A DNA stretch of 64,000 nt from an uncultured Clostridia bacterium. Lineage in GTDB: Bacteria; Bacillota; Clostridia; Christensenellales; UBA1242. The stretch is taken from positions 1 to 64,000 of the forward strand of contig CALWTS010000031.1 in assembly GCA_944384535.1 (NCBI GenBank), written 5' to 3'. Of this stretch, positions 33,201 to 37,964 are shown piece after piece. Positions within the stretch are counted from its first letter, which is position 1; every line of letters starts with the position of its first letter. The translations under genes were made by a program, and so were the position numbers. Under the pieces are notes generated by a model. It made no database searches and was not told where the DNA came from. It saw only the letters and a list, made by a program, of their open reading frames with translations.

Positions 33201-34520
33201 TGTAACATAATTACCACTCTCATCTTCCATTAATGGAATTTGCACCCAAATATTTCCATTTAAAGTATCTCGATACCATATTTCAACAGGTGAACCATCT
33301 GCAATAGACTCTCCCGCACTACGTCTGCTAATAGAAATTGAATATTTATTAGTTGCATCTTTAACTGTAGTAGGTAAAATATTTACTACAAATTCTTTAC
33401 CTTTTTCAGATGATGATGCATAATCAGTATAAACTATTTGTTCACTTCCTTCAACATCCATTGCACTGTCAGTAGAAATTCTTATATCATTAACTTTTTC
33501 TCTAACAATAACATGAATAGGACAAATTGAAAGCGTTTCAATACTATAATTATACTCACTATAACCTATTTTGAATGAAATAATATATTCTTCATTGTTT
33601 GCTGTTACATTCTTGTTTGCATAAACTAAAAATAGAGGTTTTCCTTCATAATTAGGTTGGCGAACAACTATAATCCCATTAGTTTCAACTCCAAGTTTAG
33701 TTGTTATAACAGGTGTTATATCTAAATCCCCCTCATAATTAAGACTAATATAACCTTCGTAATAATCATCTTCTGGTAAATTAGGTGTAATTAAATATTG
33801 TTTATCTTCACTAATAAGTTCAAAATCAGAATTTTGACTATAAGACCATTCAAAAGAAATATCATTTTCAATCTTATCCAAAACAGGTAAGGTTACAATT
33901 GTTGTAACACCTTTTTCAGTAGTTGCCTGCAATGTAATTGACTCTTGATCAAATTCATCAAGAATTGTCAAAATGTTTCCATTAATGGAAGCATTAGTTG
34001 TTCCTGTTGCAAGTTCCCAAGTAATAGTTCGTCGACTATTTTGAGAAGGTTCAAAAGTAAGTAAATTGTTTTCAATTAATGTAACACTTTGCCCCCTGAT
34101 TGCATAATTATTTTTTTTCGTCGTTTCTTCTACTTTTTGTTGCATTGCACTTACTTCACTATAAACTTCAACGGTTACAACTTTAAAAGCATTTCCTTGA
34201 TTTGTCATTACAACAAATTCAGCATATCCTTCTTGCAGTCCGTAGATAGTAATAAGTGTTTTCCCTTCTGTTGTTGATTGAGTTACTAATTTAATTATCT
34301 GTTCATAGCCATTTCCACTGACAGAAATAGATTTATCAGACACACCAGAAACATCGGCGGTTATAGTTTGATAACCCCCATCTGTATCACCTGAATAAAG
34401 TTCAATTTCAACACTATCTTGTGATAACGTCAATACTGGTTTTTCTGCTCCGCAAGCGGTTAAAATAGCAACTCCTAAAAATAGAAAAATACTTAAAAGT
34501 CCGACGAAAAACTTTTTCAT
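15285..34520 (-). CDS. Giant GLUG-repeat surface lipoprotein (6411 residues)
   Basis: One uninterrupted frame encoding about 0.7 MDa. The N-terminus is a lipoprotein signal, MKKFFVGLLSIFLFLG followed by the lipobox LTAC with Cys23, so the mature protein should be lipid-anchored outside the cell. Residues ~26-1150 and ~1400-2240 are Thr/Ser/Asn-rich beta-strand sequence resembling bacterial Ig-like domains. Blocks at ~1190-1330, ~2360-3220 and ~3650-4830 carry many GLUG-like units (GGIVG-x(7-12)-I-x-N-S-Y) expected to form a beta-helix. Residues ~4830-6411 largely lack them, and a Gly-rich stretch (near 6200-6240) precedes the end. No LPxTG, enzyme motif or protease domain was seen. RBS AAGGAGG. 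Probable adhesin or surface layer component (inference). It is followed by overlapping radC. Confidence 0.93.
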   Translation of the reverse strand: MKKFFVGLLSIFLFLGVAILTACGAEKPVLTLSQDSVEIELYSGDTDGGYQTITADVSGVSDKSISVSGNGYEQIIKLVTQSTTEGKTLITIYGLQEGYAEFVVMTNQGNAFKVVTVEVYSEVSAMQQKVEETTKKNNYAIRGQSVTLIENNLLTFEPSQNSRRTITWELATGTTNASINGNILTILDEFDQESITLQATTEKGVTTIVTLPVLDKIENDISFEWSYSQNSDFELISEDKQYLITPNLPEDDYYEGYISLNYEGDLDITPVITTKLGVETNGIIVVRQPNYEGKPLFLVYANKNVTANNEEYIISFKIGYSEYNYSIETLSICPIHVIVREKVNDIRISTDSAMDVEGSEQIVYTDYASSSEKGKEFVVNILPTTVKDATNKYSISISRRSAGESIADGSPVEIWYRDTLNGNIWVQIPLMEDESGNYVTDKNNLPSVKKIYIKASETLKLQSVDGITLTFTSADNSLVSTYFDLKLIRSVSEDDFVFENADFRVDSSKVGVIQKKTFTLQGQTSIEGLSVINNSSNVTISQPKKVNDDDNSVTFEITLTLNNTSQGITSLDSYQIAHANGLLSENFSIDIFLPLKSASVVYNTSNESNSVSDIGYSNKLYSIYGEVLDENAAESVSKLMLKNGSTTPILYSYNTSNGQSAVAKLSISYYDFVETETNDITRFKNLINTSAGISEIINKSKENVNQISSIANFTYNNSNLVTKSVGFTYAVLTFSGKGVEKIDEDGNTSLVRIIFIESYISPEGLVVTPQANKQVTLYANDTVGDRDKNDTTKRITIQFPNSNITYYDILNFDFVSTTVDSNNNAVMGDQSRTEKTVTWTKGRYAVTEIVTQSNYISFNIEALTTMSDYAFYDTLMVHYILKTDGQDGEKLITDIYTPIKITIKNAQRVEQIVWSNSDKDGIYFEVGSNQPYYMLLQVSPTNSKNNNVTYVVTDENGEYTTDFVSVSNNISMSALAVNLPSMINEGMNGFVYVLPEDAVYNNQIKYYYIDENTLQEKEGYLPLTSIGNIKDTQTKESWYDFLVNHAYFKSITTADNMKTVDFSNILIRAEVIVADGRSFEHSYRVYDANGFVSMKQDRYYTVMNSIDLTDINRNNEEFSSSFNGGLQGYSSEVTIKFAGKNLSNSLGENATIRNLSFNGHVSGNGFIVDFNYGTISNVTVDVYERYSSVLTATTGEYVGGIVGQNFSLIEFSKVLGLTIDASFSDSIVGGISGLNSGDITNCQVEFYNLEDYASSDDDIKYSVNTFKGSIIGGIVGEVANSSNITKSFAYNYNLTDSSSNVFIRFGSTTYVGAFAGIIAADVKQAIIDYSFSVIGINQPYNLSQGATNSITFTNYYYSYYQDGEYISKKSTDYQSNPNFVKAGDENFLEYVNNGDAHLKELYQDEEVNDVKSYSIKTTDITKTNGFYKSIAVNSNNGILFNYKLKSNPTDLTSTQENDLNELNTITLSELIGNNSSNKNIIISSSDSSIVKVVGTTINIKKTGNVVLTLSSKQNVENFKTINVKVVYAISNMVISWTDITGSNNIVEDESLSYLQKTKSRDYVINFEKTKVILGNTAESFDLVSNDSLYIKMETTSSEESAVAVEKISNNVFKVFADNDSTNTTVTVKSILFENDLDSTDVVYQDALNNVFERKFYINPTDGVITFDISDQQVSITPSTNATIKVQIETTAVDDEIIPLISYDGNALSLKKDENMLYHYSLTQDNQTPILDAVVSLIDDKIKSNGVYIYIFEVNLSVNMEYKSKVSDDMIFEVSFKSKSGNDSKDLNSSGTFELLVTKQNFNSIDVNNTKITNSIYTSVGNNSFATVHIVGDKTSVLAPGNSSILSINVNPYYAYYDYVELSYSGSTVSYAVDMELVKPYASGNIVGFIRATNSNIQEVGTTLRYTPSNSEKSEVEDTGVIYFKIWINPTVNSDSIIKFTAKFCKGDGSVISYVNYFLSVSYLKEPSITVDGNNTAYVAKGSTAKVDITVLMDQSVESPIIIGEEVKGINISDFVETSRDEEKGTKTFSATLTVTVLASVDESQNNTFYIQAKVSRDLNGVTETKSTRATVILVDFKIDPEKIEISNSDNGTLDVWVGVPKAFDVNYNLVPQNYNYDEGDDESVTVVEDLLQSRQSFTTKQYYPSEDKASTSKYLINYIYDTNKNPVVQTLKDRLFYVVGENTFVNINDSSVDSPISFSFDSESNNMVVTGKRLNNSINLVLRTYISAGGLTAVYDTYFTITVKAYSDPDLPLTISSTSDFNDLNPALYDKVSQNDYILTNDIVLTGFTPFDTSMIRSFDGNGYTIYIKSFNVEPDEQTTLNLALFNNVVSGTTLKNVRVNLYNGGQLTIDVSKYKTINIAGLALNNEGIITNCEIVSFYSEDYVMNDVLSIPACEKHNYSEGINIKFVRGKNTSEEVYITQNSDWSSSVAGFVLTNKGSITNSRVGGDSIIIIGSEKTINNLPTGYTSAQYQDLGTFNIVGQGNIAGFVLNNNGSIASSFVKKVDISNKSQNTTFYTAGFVGVNSQSIITSYIEGVKSSESELGTEYSAYAYEGSSLKSDLGYIAGFVYNNNGFIKDAYSNILIANSYDTNKVYLASGFVYINSGEIENAYSASQIANSKFTQMNFSGVDEEGNLRSEEGVYTNCYFFNKAYESATDTNDTTTESRFGTGAILVTNPSDTSAFYGFAFADGENDGVWRTKLISAATYVSEAVYEIQLIETNTISHSHRYIYHIDDSNYDGIVAEDENGKYILPYSILQFDDGLEIDTYLGSSSNPILIADFQDFIEISGKSSSSYIQNYYNDEMIWGNYRLVNDIDLSQLISSDESVVLPSTQKCFAGKLYGNGFDISGISIASESEGVTFGLFASMEGRNGSIPLVTNLNISIDQIIANGVVMVGGLAGYIKDSIIINVDFNFSDNASIEGLNFVGALSGFAFGNNIVKNISVVNPTLLANRYIVGNLNDYLNLSGLKSLREQAKNTLNYSTKISDNFVSMVKNYSFAGSVIGFVDNYNSDSTEFNINQSDNFSINNIRVSGIVNIKGQVVGGLFGLTGYQTNIRDIGITIEGSKSADKSSNIVSTKYFAGGVIGQSFGSVSRAFAVHNTTIQNQIENNLSNFYNGNTSVERGVLDLFVLSDENYNQKAIGGLIGYVGSGKLEISYSKLNVISLNAEYAGGLIGFMDLSQASAYQTNAEYQYAPAYTKYLINEAYASGDVRASVKAGGLIGAIRGEASRVALLSVNALNYFTAYDYDTGIYEDIKQDANLSKNYKFNLLVGDFIKVSNSTDVVDSGDSYSSYLTLMQAKEDMLSGGVQITNKIASIAYYQNYIYNGFTVKLNLIEGKDNLNINLNDKKEDYVYQITSSAYYNSAETGRSYTQEAFLNSGIWSQSNWTHPTDQLFPSIKYQRATNYLYLDCYNVKEVFDAMSNGEYTVVVRGLVSEGSEEVQDIDLGKYEEDYKVQLSPITGFSGKIIGGQGESKDIKIIAYENFITSVGKGFSMENVNIQYKLSSSVSSSQDNNNIELTADNGRAGLLIASEVREINLSNVNIEICNPVSVTVSGDNVSVGLIAPKIISSSIANLKISYIPSITNDGAIFNVKLSSSGTTASIGLITGEFIQESSISIMQIEGIKIELQKSVNYISVTNEEGVQPTYNSYYIGTYAGLSSISTGAQDLRMSIRDLVGSENAGNTGIALASIKQQNPNEQNVKNNDELALGIYLGGYIGLVKGLGVLSTFQEEAINVDFNFMINNVTADTIYTGLFIGQKKSNSYLNINGHASIVDGKLLIDDTSIIQNLYAGGIVGYNTSGSLNISQINTINFEVRQNANNNVNNSGWESLFKTSYSNSSDVIKIINNVNIGIVLGFSDSPFTFLGANGGTNLNSGNGNIKVQVPSSGEINIGSVIGSVNISSGVSINIQNEIIAKPYIFVEFVEESSSSNNNNLSNDVNIGGIIGKVIGGTSEVTGETSDPSVGINGGNSNKQKIRFDGAIFSNVSKLNFGGVVGDANSVILKISNTSFGGVLKIWGASSNSDAIIAGGTLGHTGDSLSVKIENNYNYGDVFVENSGELGKYAFGGLIGFVSTSVGECANEISENYSIVTSFNSRYNTSSNTAHALFGEGDIKKSTDNYYNHEVSLLTDDSGYDIGYTSGYSNKNGYNNAKSSDAIASIIINNVLKEGESISKLDPTYIHTGNKDNDNSFHGIKYYEFNSTSFTDSLGSFENSAIIGQRGGDICEIDYTNNDGSKFAFIEEISGYSFVSGVVVNVDINIDNGSESKNYAGLVSEVGDSSIVYACQVKGKIEIGSYIDNNGSISSEVVNISGLVGKLTSGKIIDCSTAVDIIYRAGKGGDIYGVVDLSGNSNALIENTYATGSLSSYISADIYAFSNGSGATIQNCYTITNINDDDYTQVANESKVYIFGTNNVSKSYYDKVALNYSFNNPNSEQNSKQKNLYGEIPDFSNSKNWLTDNNFNYGYPILKYNYLKLSSYAKQENEKKQGENGYDACILTYDYTRLPNNYTSSDYVSQSNESNNQVECYYMIPNATILNNISNGLDKNFVLIYDIDGNVNIKGEFSGKFDGQDKTISGLTDSLFEKITGKVRNLRLTDVNITNGHGALSNALERATISNITLSGEITNSTTTTNSEETTTNTKLFGSLANQAKDTQIDTITSMISINLDEYYTCVGGIIGEMTGGEISYSANYGSINIVANKNDQDNNYYIYAGGIVGVYGEESDATQVSNATIEHIISYSYNVGAITVGYGDATSSSNHSGMFYAGGIVGANESPTLTIEYSYNSGMIKSGNKSNTKKSYAAGIIAYSEGQTNINGCYNEGTIEALGANPKYEFKWENIDSKINLVLRQTNERNVYAYGIGYMSSESTITNSKVALQTNGTDISESEAIFNNGAALTKDTIISKWEWDSLKENNLQSNSSENTKDFVVYQEGAVLHWELYKAKIEVEKTIKEPTAGESVEQVYDADEKDDFCIVITSYDKLNLPRSFVLKTFREIKWYFYGEHKDRKNTGSYESHNVEGSITISESITQRQEIYDNFYYKNTIFANCNNSEVSVNDSNTAENSTCINLNGVVEDIKFLCTSQTSNSSNNQIVNIGNKQYYFVEDSNQVSIFSAGMYVVSDYFEVSTKELPYVGNSSYYTLSVNDNNISVVINKIEIDNENNKMIVYYTATSLSPITGTLNLNLNLNYSETLRFELSNMNYVYVDDNSIGIYMPTFNVSNKLLNNWKINIDNKTLSVIKLSAKNYNNEKPPDDMDSVEYIYLAYDSVNPNVLIYYPNIELTDGSKTYKVNQYKYPYGMNSIFEYDNDGKLINECASNIIGSLFSGQTYYVRYKNLSVTTQKEMNFTNSGSATKTIEGNSQSKGVTIEYGKELGNISNITDATKTSYDSSFNIKISNDIIKSENTSKYSIIYNEKELAKYEFSGNIGTNVGNWSLGPDYDNSIIVDDETYHFNLEISDNNLLLKFSNLNISSGDLENLISKIQEHIKTNFTVEAENISQNTITDFVSIVVSDKITNIDSIENIYYISFNNNQYSDSFIVRDSNNSLFSYNGSSIGKNESINSLTIGNYVFAVSIEENKIKLVNVSNEEITEDLVQKYFSGLNYIANYGSYSKTQGSLISIGTSDTIGPLNINDNKGKIGQFSVEYQYTSSKWDFVNPDDEKVAQLTENSDYSVTIELNNYSELSSYTLNGVTVYYGSKTIELIQTSEFNINNVEVENSGSDNYVVKIRINGTPIKTSIKGNGVKTVYINGYNNLSQATIACEFYSTYTLQEDDLEDFNVILKKEKKENYDIYDLKNRLIKDENNNVIRVELKSFGKLVNVKEGNSENKLMIYQSYEISGEDEIYIYSDSDNFEFLQVVKNKDETTYYLNYNSNGGLAEPIETNTLPETIYMASSNEGKTRYISKNTLNQIEKFETMQNLLIFLKTEDEESCIYLDDLSYIYCKSCDEPSIVSYITQTTYDWDAQRFSTYNTLEKQFKFYDSFVNISMSGNSVKYLVNNDGEYTIILNSINRADQIDINASREGNYNFSYVVGNQGNATSPALTIVLTNDISFNDDSLGGFSLINNNNLIGRDYFISYFGSNPFYQIISGTSYIKNVKFLGNIKNSSLLSSGDMGNLNIIDSYIFGSIVNYNRASQGAIINGNNTEGKLELNNVHININMTSFNKYDLNLFSCNNFISKNCLISGVIKAADGSNGNQNYEEDNDGEDGENGASINLWNKISTEPSTINCNAILITGNGGNASAGKESDGGVDLKTKYQQNSSEKPTQTQEEINAMKVKNTGDCAYGGEKGSINGFTVTDAKTLQTHSFNGYISLKGVKKRTGLGAFNGFYMKGHKVGWLKDDNEGKPGDAEFLIYTSITMEIKTGLTGWCGEGNTGNVTGMFNNMYNIEDTDYKQTIPSTEYGLKQEIRVENG
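20040..23600 (-). repeat. GLUG-like repeat block 3 in giant lipoprotein
   Basis: Residues ~3650-4830. Units include AGGIVGYNTSGSLNISQI, FGGVVGDANSVILKIS, FGGLIGFVSTSVGE, VGGIIGEMTGGEISYSANYG and AGGIVGANESPTLTIEYSYN. They vary strongly at the sequence level, so they are old repeats rather than recent tandem copies. Boundaries approximate. Confidence 0.7.
24860..27445 (-). repeat. GLUG-like repeat block 2 in giant lipoprotein
   Basis: Residues ~2360-3220. Units include IAGLALNNEGIITNCEI, VAGFVLTNKGSITNSRV, IAGFVLNNNGSIASSFV, IAGFVYNNNGFIKDAYS, VGGLAGYIKDSIIINV and AGGLIGAIRGEASRVAL. Spacing varies from about 40 to 100 residues. Boundaries approximate. Confidence 0.7.
30520..30950 (-). repeat. 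GLUG-like repeat block 1 in giant lipoprotein
   Basis: Residues ~1190-1335, four units: VGGIVGQNFSLIEFSKV, VGGISGLNSGDITNCQV, IGGIVGEVANSSNITKS and VGAFAGIIAADVKQAII. It is separated from block 2 by about 1000 residues of Ig-like sequence. Confidence 0.7.
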
Positions 34521-34570
34521 ATTACCTCCTTGTTTAATATCTGTAATTTTAAGATAAATTAAACATATCC

Positions 34571-34600
34571 TATAGAAATTTTAAATTTAAATCATGACAA
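34571..34600 (-). promoter_or_regulatory. Possible promoter of the giant lipoprotein gene
   Basis: TTGTCA (34595-34600) - 18 bases - TCTATA (34571-34576) on the minus strand, about 50 bases before the ATG. Imperfect spacing and -10, so tentative. Confidence 0.35.
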
Positions 34601-34888
34601 ATGTTGACCTTATTCTTTAAAAAAGATATGAGAAAAAACTTCAAAACCTTTAAGTATGCTTTGCAAGTAAAATACAAAATATTTAATTACAAATATCAAT
34701 AATAAACAGTCGATTTTAAAAAGTTTTATATAAGCTTTTTCGCAACAACATCTTGTCTAATAAGATTATACATTTTTATATCAAAAAATGTCAAATGAAA
34801 TAAAATAAATATATTATATAAATATAGCATTTTAAGTTTATAATTTTCACGAAAAATCTTATACAACTAAAACTTGCTAATAAACATT
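34601..34888. other. AT-rich intergenic, nothing recognised
   Basis: Separates the giant gene from ttcA (divergent). Very AT-rich, no open frame of note, no tRNA-like or riboswitch-like structure seen. It could hold regulatory sites for the giant gene. Confidence 0.5.
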
Positions 34889-34916
34889 TTGAGTATTTTT
34901 TATTATTTGCTATAAT
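34889..34916 (+). promoter_or_regulatory. ttcA: ttcA promoter
   Basis: TTGAGT (34889-34894) - 16 bases - TATAAT (34911-34916); the ATG at 34939 has AAAGGAA (34926-34932) as RBS. Confidence 0.65.
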
Positions 34917-34938
34917 CTTCGTTGTAAAGGAATTATTT

Positions 34939-35649
34939 ATGCAAAAAATACTAAGCATTTTACAAAAAGCTTGTGAAGAATATTCTTTAATTGAAAATAA
35001 TGATAATATTGCAGTGGGAATATCTGGAGGAAAAGATAGTTTGGTTTTGCTTTTAGCTTTGAAAAATTATCAAAGATTTTGCAAAAAAAATTTTTCTTTA
35101 CAAGCAATAACTGTTGATTTAAGTAATGGAAAAAACAATTATAACGAAATTAAAGATTTTTGTGAAAAAATTGATGTACCTCTAACAATAATTCCATCAA
35201 ATGTTTTTGAAATAGTTTTTGATATTAGAAAAGAAAAAAATCCTTGCTCGCTATGTGCTAATTTACGTCGAGGTATTTTAAACAATACTGCGAAAAAACT
35301 AGGATGCAATAAGGTTGCCTTAGGACATCATAAAGATGATTTAATAGAGACTTTTATAATGTCCCTATTCTTTGAAGGAAGATTATCAACATTCAAACCA
35401 AAATCTTACTTGTCAAATACCGAACTATTTTTAATACGTCCATTAATTTATTGTGATGAAAAAGAAATAGAAAGAATAAGTAAAAATCTTCCTATTTTAA
35501 AAAATACTTGTCCTGTTGATAAAAAAACTGAAAGACAAAAAGCAAAGAATATTCTTACAAATTTAAATCAAATATACCCTAACTGCAAAGAAAAAATATT
35601 TAATGCAATCATTCATAAAGAAAGGTATAATTTATTTGATAAAATCTAA
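34939..35649 (+). CDS. ttcA: tRNA 2-thiocytidine biosynthesis protein TtcA-like
   Basis: 236 residues. PP-loop ATPase of the TtcA type, which thiolates C32 of certain tRNAs using an iron-sulfur cluster. PP-loop GISGGKDSLVLLLAL near residue 28. The cluster ligands are visible as CSLCANLRRG near 105 and the third cysteine in NTCPVD near 194. LGHHKDDLIET is the conserved ATP/tRNA motif. The double-Cys plus single-Cys pattern separates it from TilS. Single gene with its own promoter; gpmI follows on the same strand after ~110 T-rich bases. Confidence 0.88.
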   Translation: MQKILSILQKACEEYSLIENNDNIAVGISGGKDSLVLLLALKNYQRFCKKNFSLQAITVDLSNGKNNYNEIKDFCEKIDVPLTIIPSNVFEIVFDIRKEKNPCSLCANLRRGILNNTAKKLGCNKVALGHHKDDLIETFIMSLFFEGRLSTFKPKSYLSNTELFLIRPLIYCDEKEIERISKNLPILKNTCPVDKKTERQKAKNILTNLNQIYPNCKEKIFNAIIHKERYNLFDKI

Positions 35650-35761
35650 TAATTTACAAAAAAATGACAAAAATTTAACTTTTTTTACGTTTTTTATTTG
35701 TTTTTTTATGATTTTTAGAAAATTTTTTTACTTTCTATTTTATTTTAAAAAGGAGAAAATA

Positions 35762-37264
35762 ATGGTAACTTTGGTAATTTTAGATGGCTTTGGATTAAGA
35801 AAAGAAAAATTTGGAAATGCAATTTTGTCGGCAAAAACACCTAATTTAGACAAATTGAAATCAAGATATTTTTATGGAACTTTAAAAGCTAGTGGAACTT
35901 CTGTAGGTCTACCCGAAGGACAAATGGGAAACAGTGAAGTTGGTCATCTAACTTTAGGTTCTGGTCGAGTTATACTTCAAGATCTCATGAAAATTGATGA
36001 AGAAATAAAAAATAAAAATTTTTTCAAAAATAAAAATTTACTAAAAGCAATAAATCATGCAAAGGAAAACAACTCAACCTTACATGTTATGGGACTTCTT
36101 TCTGATGGTGGTGTCCACTCTCACATAAATCACCTCTATGCTATTTTAGAAATAGCAAAACAAAACAATTTAAAAAAAGTAATAATACATCCCTTTTTAG
36201 ATGGAAGAGACACTTTATATAATAGTGGTAAAAAATATATTACTCAATTAGAAGAATTCATTAAAAATACAACTTTCAAAATAGGTTCCATTTCTGGAAG
36301 AATTTATGCTATGGATCGAGAAAAAAGATTTGATCGCTTAGCTAAAGCATATAATGTTTTAGTTTTTGGAAATAATTTGACAAAAAACTCACCTTTAGAA
36401 GAAATAGAAGATAGTTATAATAAAGGTGTTTATGATGAATTTTTTGAACCAACTTTATTTAATAAAGATCTTACTATAAAAGATAATGATAGTGTAATCT
36501 TTTTTAATTATAGATCTGATAGAGCAAGGGAATTAACATCTGCATTTACCAACCCTTCATTTAATGAATTCAAAATTCATAAATTTAAAAATTTGTTATT
36601 TTCTCCAATGGAAGAATACTCTTCTGAATTTCATAACTTAAACGTTATATATCCACCAGAACAAATAAAGGATAATTTAGCTGCAATTTTATCACAAAAT
36701 GGTTTAAAACAATTTCACATAGCTGAAACAACAAAATATGCACATGTAACATTCTTTTTTAATGGTGGAATTGAAAAACAATATGAAGGTGAAGATAGAA
36801 AGTTAATTGAAAGCATAGACACTCAGGATTTTTCTTATTACCCTAAAATGAAGGCGATTGAAATTACTGAAGAAACTCTTGATGCAATTGCATCAAATAA
36901 ATATGATTTCATTTTAGTCAATTATTCCAATCCAGATATGATAGGTCATACTGGGAATTTTGATGCAACTAAAGAAGCAATTAGTTGTGTCGAAAAACAA
37001 GCTTATGCTCTTGCACTTGCGACAATTATGGCAGGTGGAGATTGTATTATAACCGCAGATCACGGAAATGCAGAATATATGATTGATGATAAAGGAAATA
37101 AAGTTACATCACATACTTCAAATCCTGTTCCAATTTATTTTGTTAGTGAAAAATATAAAAATATTAAAATCAAAAAAAATAAATCAATCGCTAACATTGC
37201 TCCAACCATATTAAAATTATTAAATATTCAAATTCCAACCACAATGGAAGAACCATTATTTTAA
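35762..37264 (+). CDS. gpmI: 2,3-bisphosphoglycerate-independent phosphoglycerate mutase
   Basis: 500 residues; interconverts 3- and 2-phosphoglycerate in glycolysis, using two Mn ions and a phosphoserine. Landmarks: LVILDGFG at residues 4-11 (metal Asp), the catalytic serine in GNSEVGHL near 58, DGGVHSH near 120, DGRDT near 150, NYRSDRARE near 255, and ADHGNAEY near 431. Although the frame is open further upstream, ATG 35762 is the start: AAGGAG lies 7 bases before it and family homology begins there. Followed by a strong terminator. Probably expressed from within the T-rich gap after ttcA or by read-through. Confidence 0.96.
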   Translation: MVTLVILDGFGLRKEKFGNAILSAKTPNLDKLKSRYFYGTLKASGTSVGLPEGQMGNSEVGHLTLGSGRVILQDLMKIDEEIKNKNFFKNKNLLKAINHAKENNSTLHVMGLLSDGGVHSHINHLYAILEIAKQNNLKKVIIHPFLDGRDTLYNSGKKYITQLEEFIKNTTFKIGSISGRIYAMDREKRFDRLAKAYNVLVFGNNLTKNSPLEEIEDSYNKGVYDEFFEPTLFNKDLTIKDNDSVIFFNYRSDRARELTSAFTNPSFNEFKIHKFKNLLFSPMEEYSSEFHNLNVIYPPEQIKDNLAAILSQNGLKQFHIAETTKYAHVTFFFNGGIEKQYEGEDRKLIESIDTQDFSYYPKMKAIEITEETLDAIASNKYDFILVNYSNPDMIGHTGNFDATKEAISCVEKQAYALALATIMAGGDCIITADHGNAEYMIDDKGNKVTSHTSNPVPIYFVSEKYKNIKIKKNKSIANIAPTILKLLNIQIPTTMEEPLF

Positions 37265-37282
37265 ATAAAATACAAAAAAAAT

Positions 37283-37313
37283 AGGTAAAATTATTATTTT
37301 TACCTGTTTTTTT
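37283..37313 (+). terminator. gpmI: Terminator of gpmI
   Basis: AGGTAAAA (37283-37290) / TTTTACCT (37298-37305) hairpin followed by G and seven T, 18 bases after the gpmI stop. Confidence 0.85.
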
Positions 37314-37333
37314 ATATTTTTTAACATTTTTAT

Positions 37334-37361
37334 AAAAAAAACACTTTTTTGAAAGTGTTTT
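37334..37361 (-). terminator. Terminator of the tRNA cluster
   Basis: On the minus strand, AAAACACTTT - CAAA - AAAGTGTTTT followed by more T, beginning immediately after the CCA of tRNA-Lys. It ends the six-tRNA transcript. Confidence 0.85.
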
Positions 37362-37437
37362 TGGTGGCCTACCCGGGATTCGAACCCGGGACCCCTTGAT
37401 TAAAAGTCAAGTGCTCTACCGACTGAGCTAGTAGACC
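37362..37437 (-). tRNA. tRNA-Lys (UUU)
   Basis: 76 bases including an encoded CCA. Acceptor GGTCTAC pairs with GTAGGCC (one G-T), anticodon loop CTTTTAA in a CTTGA/TCAAG stem, T-arm GGTTCGAATCC, D-arm AGCTCAGTCGGTAGAGC. Last gene of the six-tRNA transcript. Confidence 0.96.
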
Positions 37438-37446
37438 AAAATTATT

Positions 37447-37505
37447 AAACAAAAACTTAATCTATCAATTTTAGGGAGAGAATATTATATATTAAGTTTT
37501 TGTTT
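37447..37505 (-). repeat. 15-bp inverted repeat between tRNA-Gln and tRNA-Lys
   Basis: AAACAAAAACTTAAT (37447-37461) and its exact complement ATTAAGTTTTTGTTT (37491-37505), 29 bases apart. It fills the unusually long (67-base) spacer between two tRNAs, and its right arm reaches the CCA of tRNA-Gln. Possibly a processing stem or a remnant of an element. Confidence 0.6.
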
Positions 37506-37579
37506 GGCTGGGGTGGCAGGATTTGAACCTACGCATGCAAGAATCAAAATCTTGTGCCTTACCGCTTGGCGACACCCCA
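37505..37579 (-). tRNA. tRNA-Gln (UUG)
   Basis: 75 bases with encoded CCA. Acceptor TGGGGTG/CACCCCA, discriminator G, anticodon loop TTTTGAT in a CAAGA/TCTTG stem, T-loop TTCAAAT. Nearly the same body as the neighbouring tRNA-Gln (CUG). Confidence 0.95.
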
Positions 37580-37606
37580 TTGATGTCTTTTCCCCTTTTT
37601 TAATAA

Positions 37607-37682
37607 TGGCTGGGGTGGTAGGATTCGAACCTACGCAATGTTGGAATCAGAATCCAATGCCTTACCACTTGGCGACACCCCA
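37607..37682 (-). tRNA. tRNA-Gln (CUG)
   Basis: 76 bases with encoded CCA. Acceptor TGGGGTG/CACCCCA, discriminator G, anticodon loop TTCTGAT in a TTGGA/TCCAA stem. It differs from the UUG copy mainly in the anticodon arm, consistent with tandem duplication. Confidence 0.95.
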
Positions 37683-37703
37683 CTATTAATGAAGTATTTT
37701 TTA

Positions 37704-37780
37704 TGGGGTGATCTAAGGGGGTCGAACCCTTGACCTCCAGAGCCACAATCTGGCGTTCTGCCAACTGAACTAAGACCACC
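37704..37780 (-). tRNA. tRNA-His (GUG)
   Basis: 77 bases counting the encoded G-1, which pairs with C73 as expected for tRNA-His. Acceptor GTGGTCT/AGATCAC, anticodon loop TTGTGGC in a CCAGA/TCTGG stem, encoded CCA. Confidence 0.96.
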
Positions 37781-37792
37781 ATAGTTATCTTC

Positions 37793-37869
<77 letters not shown>

Positions 37870-37874
37870 ACGTT

Positions 37875-37948
37875 TGGAGCAGGTGAAGGGAATCGGACCC
37901 TCGCAACCAGCTTGGAAGGCTAGTGTTCTACCACTGAACTACACCTGC
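37875..37948 (-). tRNA. tRNA-Gly (UCC)
   Basis: 74 bases with encoded CCA, discriminator T. Acceptor GCAGGTG/CACCTGC, anticodon loop CTTCCAA in a CTAGC/GCTGG stem, T-loop TCCGATT. First gene of the cluster, 17 bases after the -10 of its promoter. Confidence 0.95.
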
Positions 37949-37964
37949 ACATACTGACTATAAG

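Noticed and set aside
35603..35761. Upstream extension of gpmI
   Set aside because: Phe/Lys-rich, overlaps ttcA, lacks homology; the ATG at 35762 has a strong RBS and begins the family sequence.
37504..37782. Two ~60-codon frames across the tRNA cluster
   Set aside because: They read through tRNA genes; the structures of the tRNAs fully explain the sequence.
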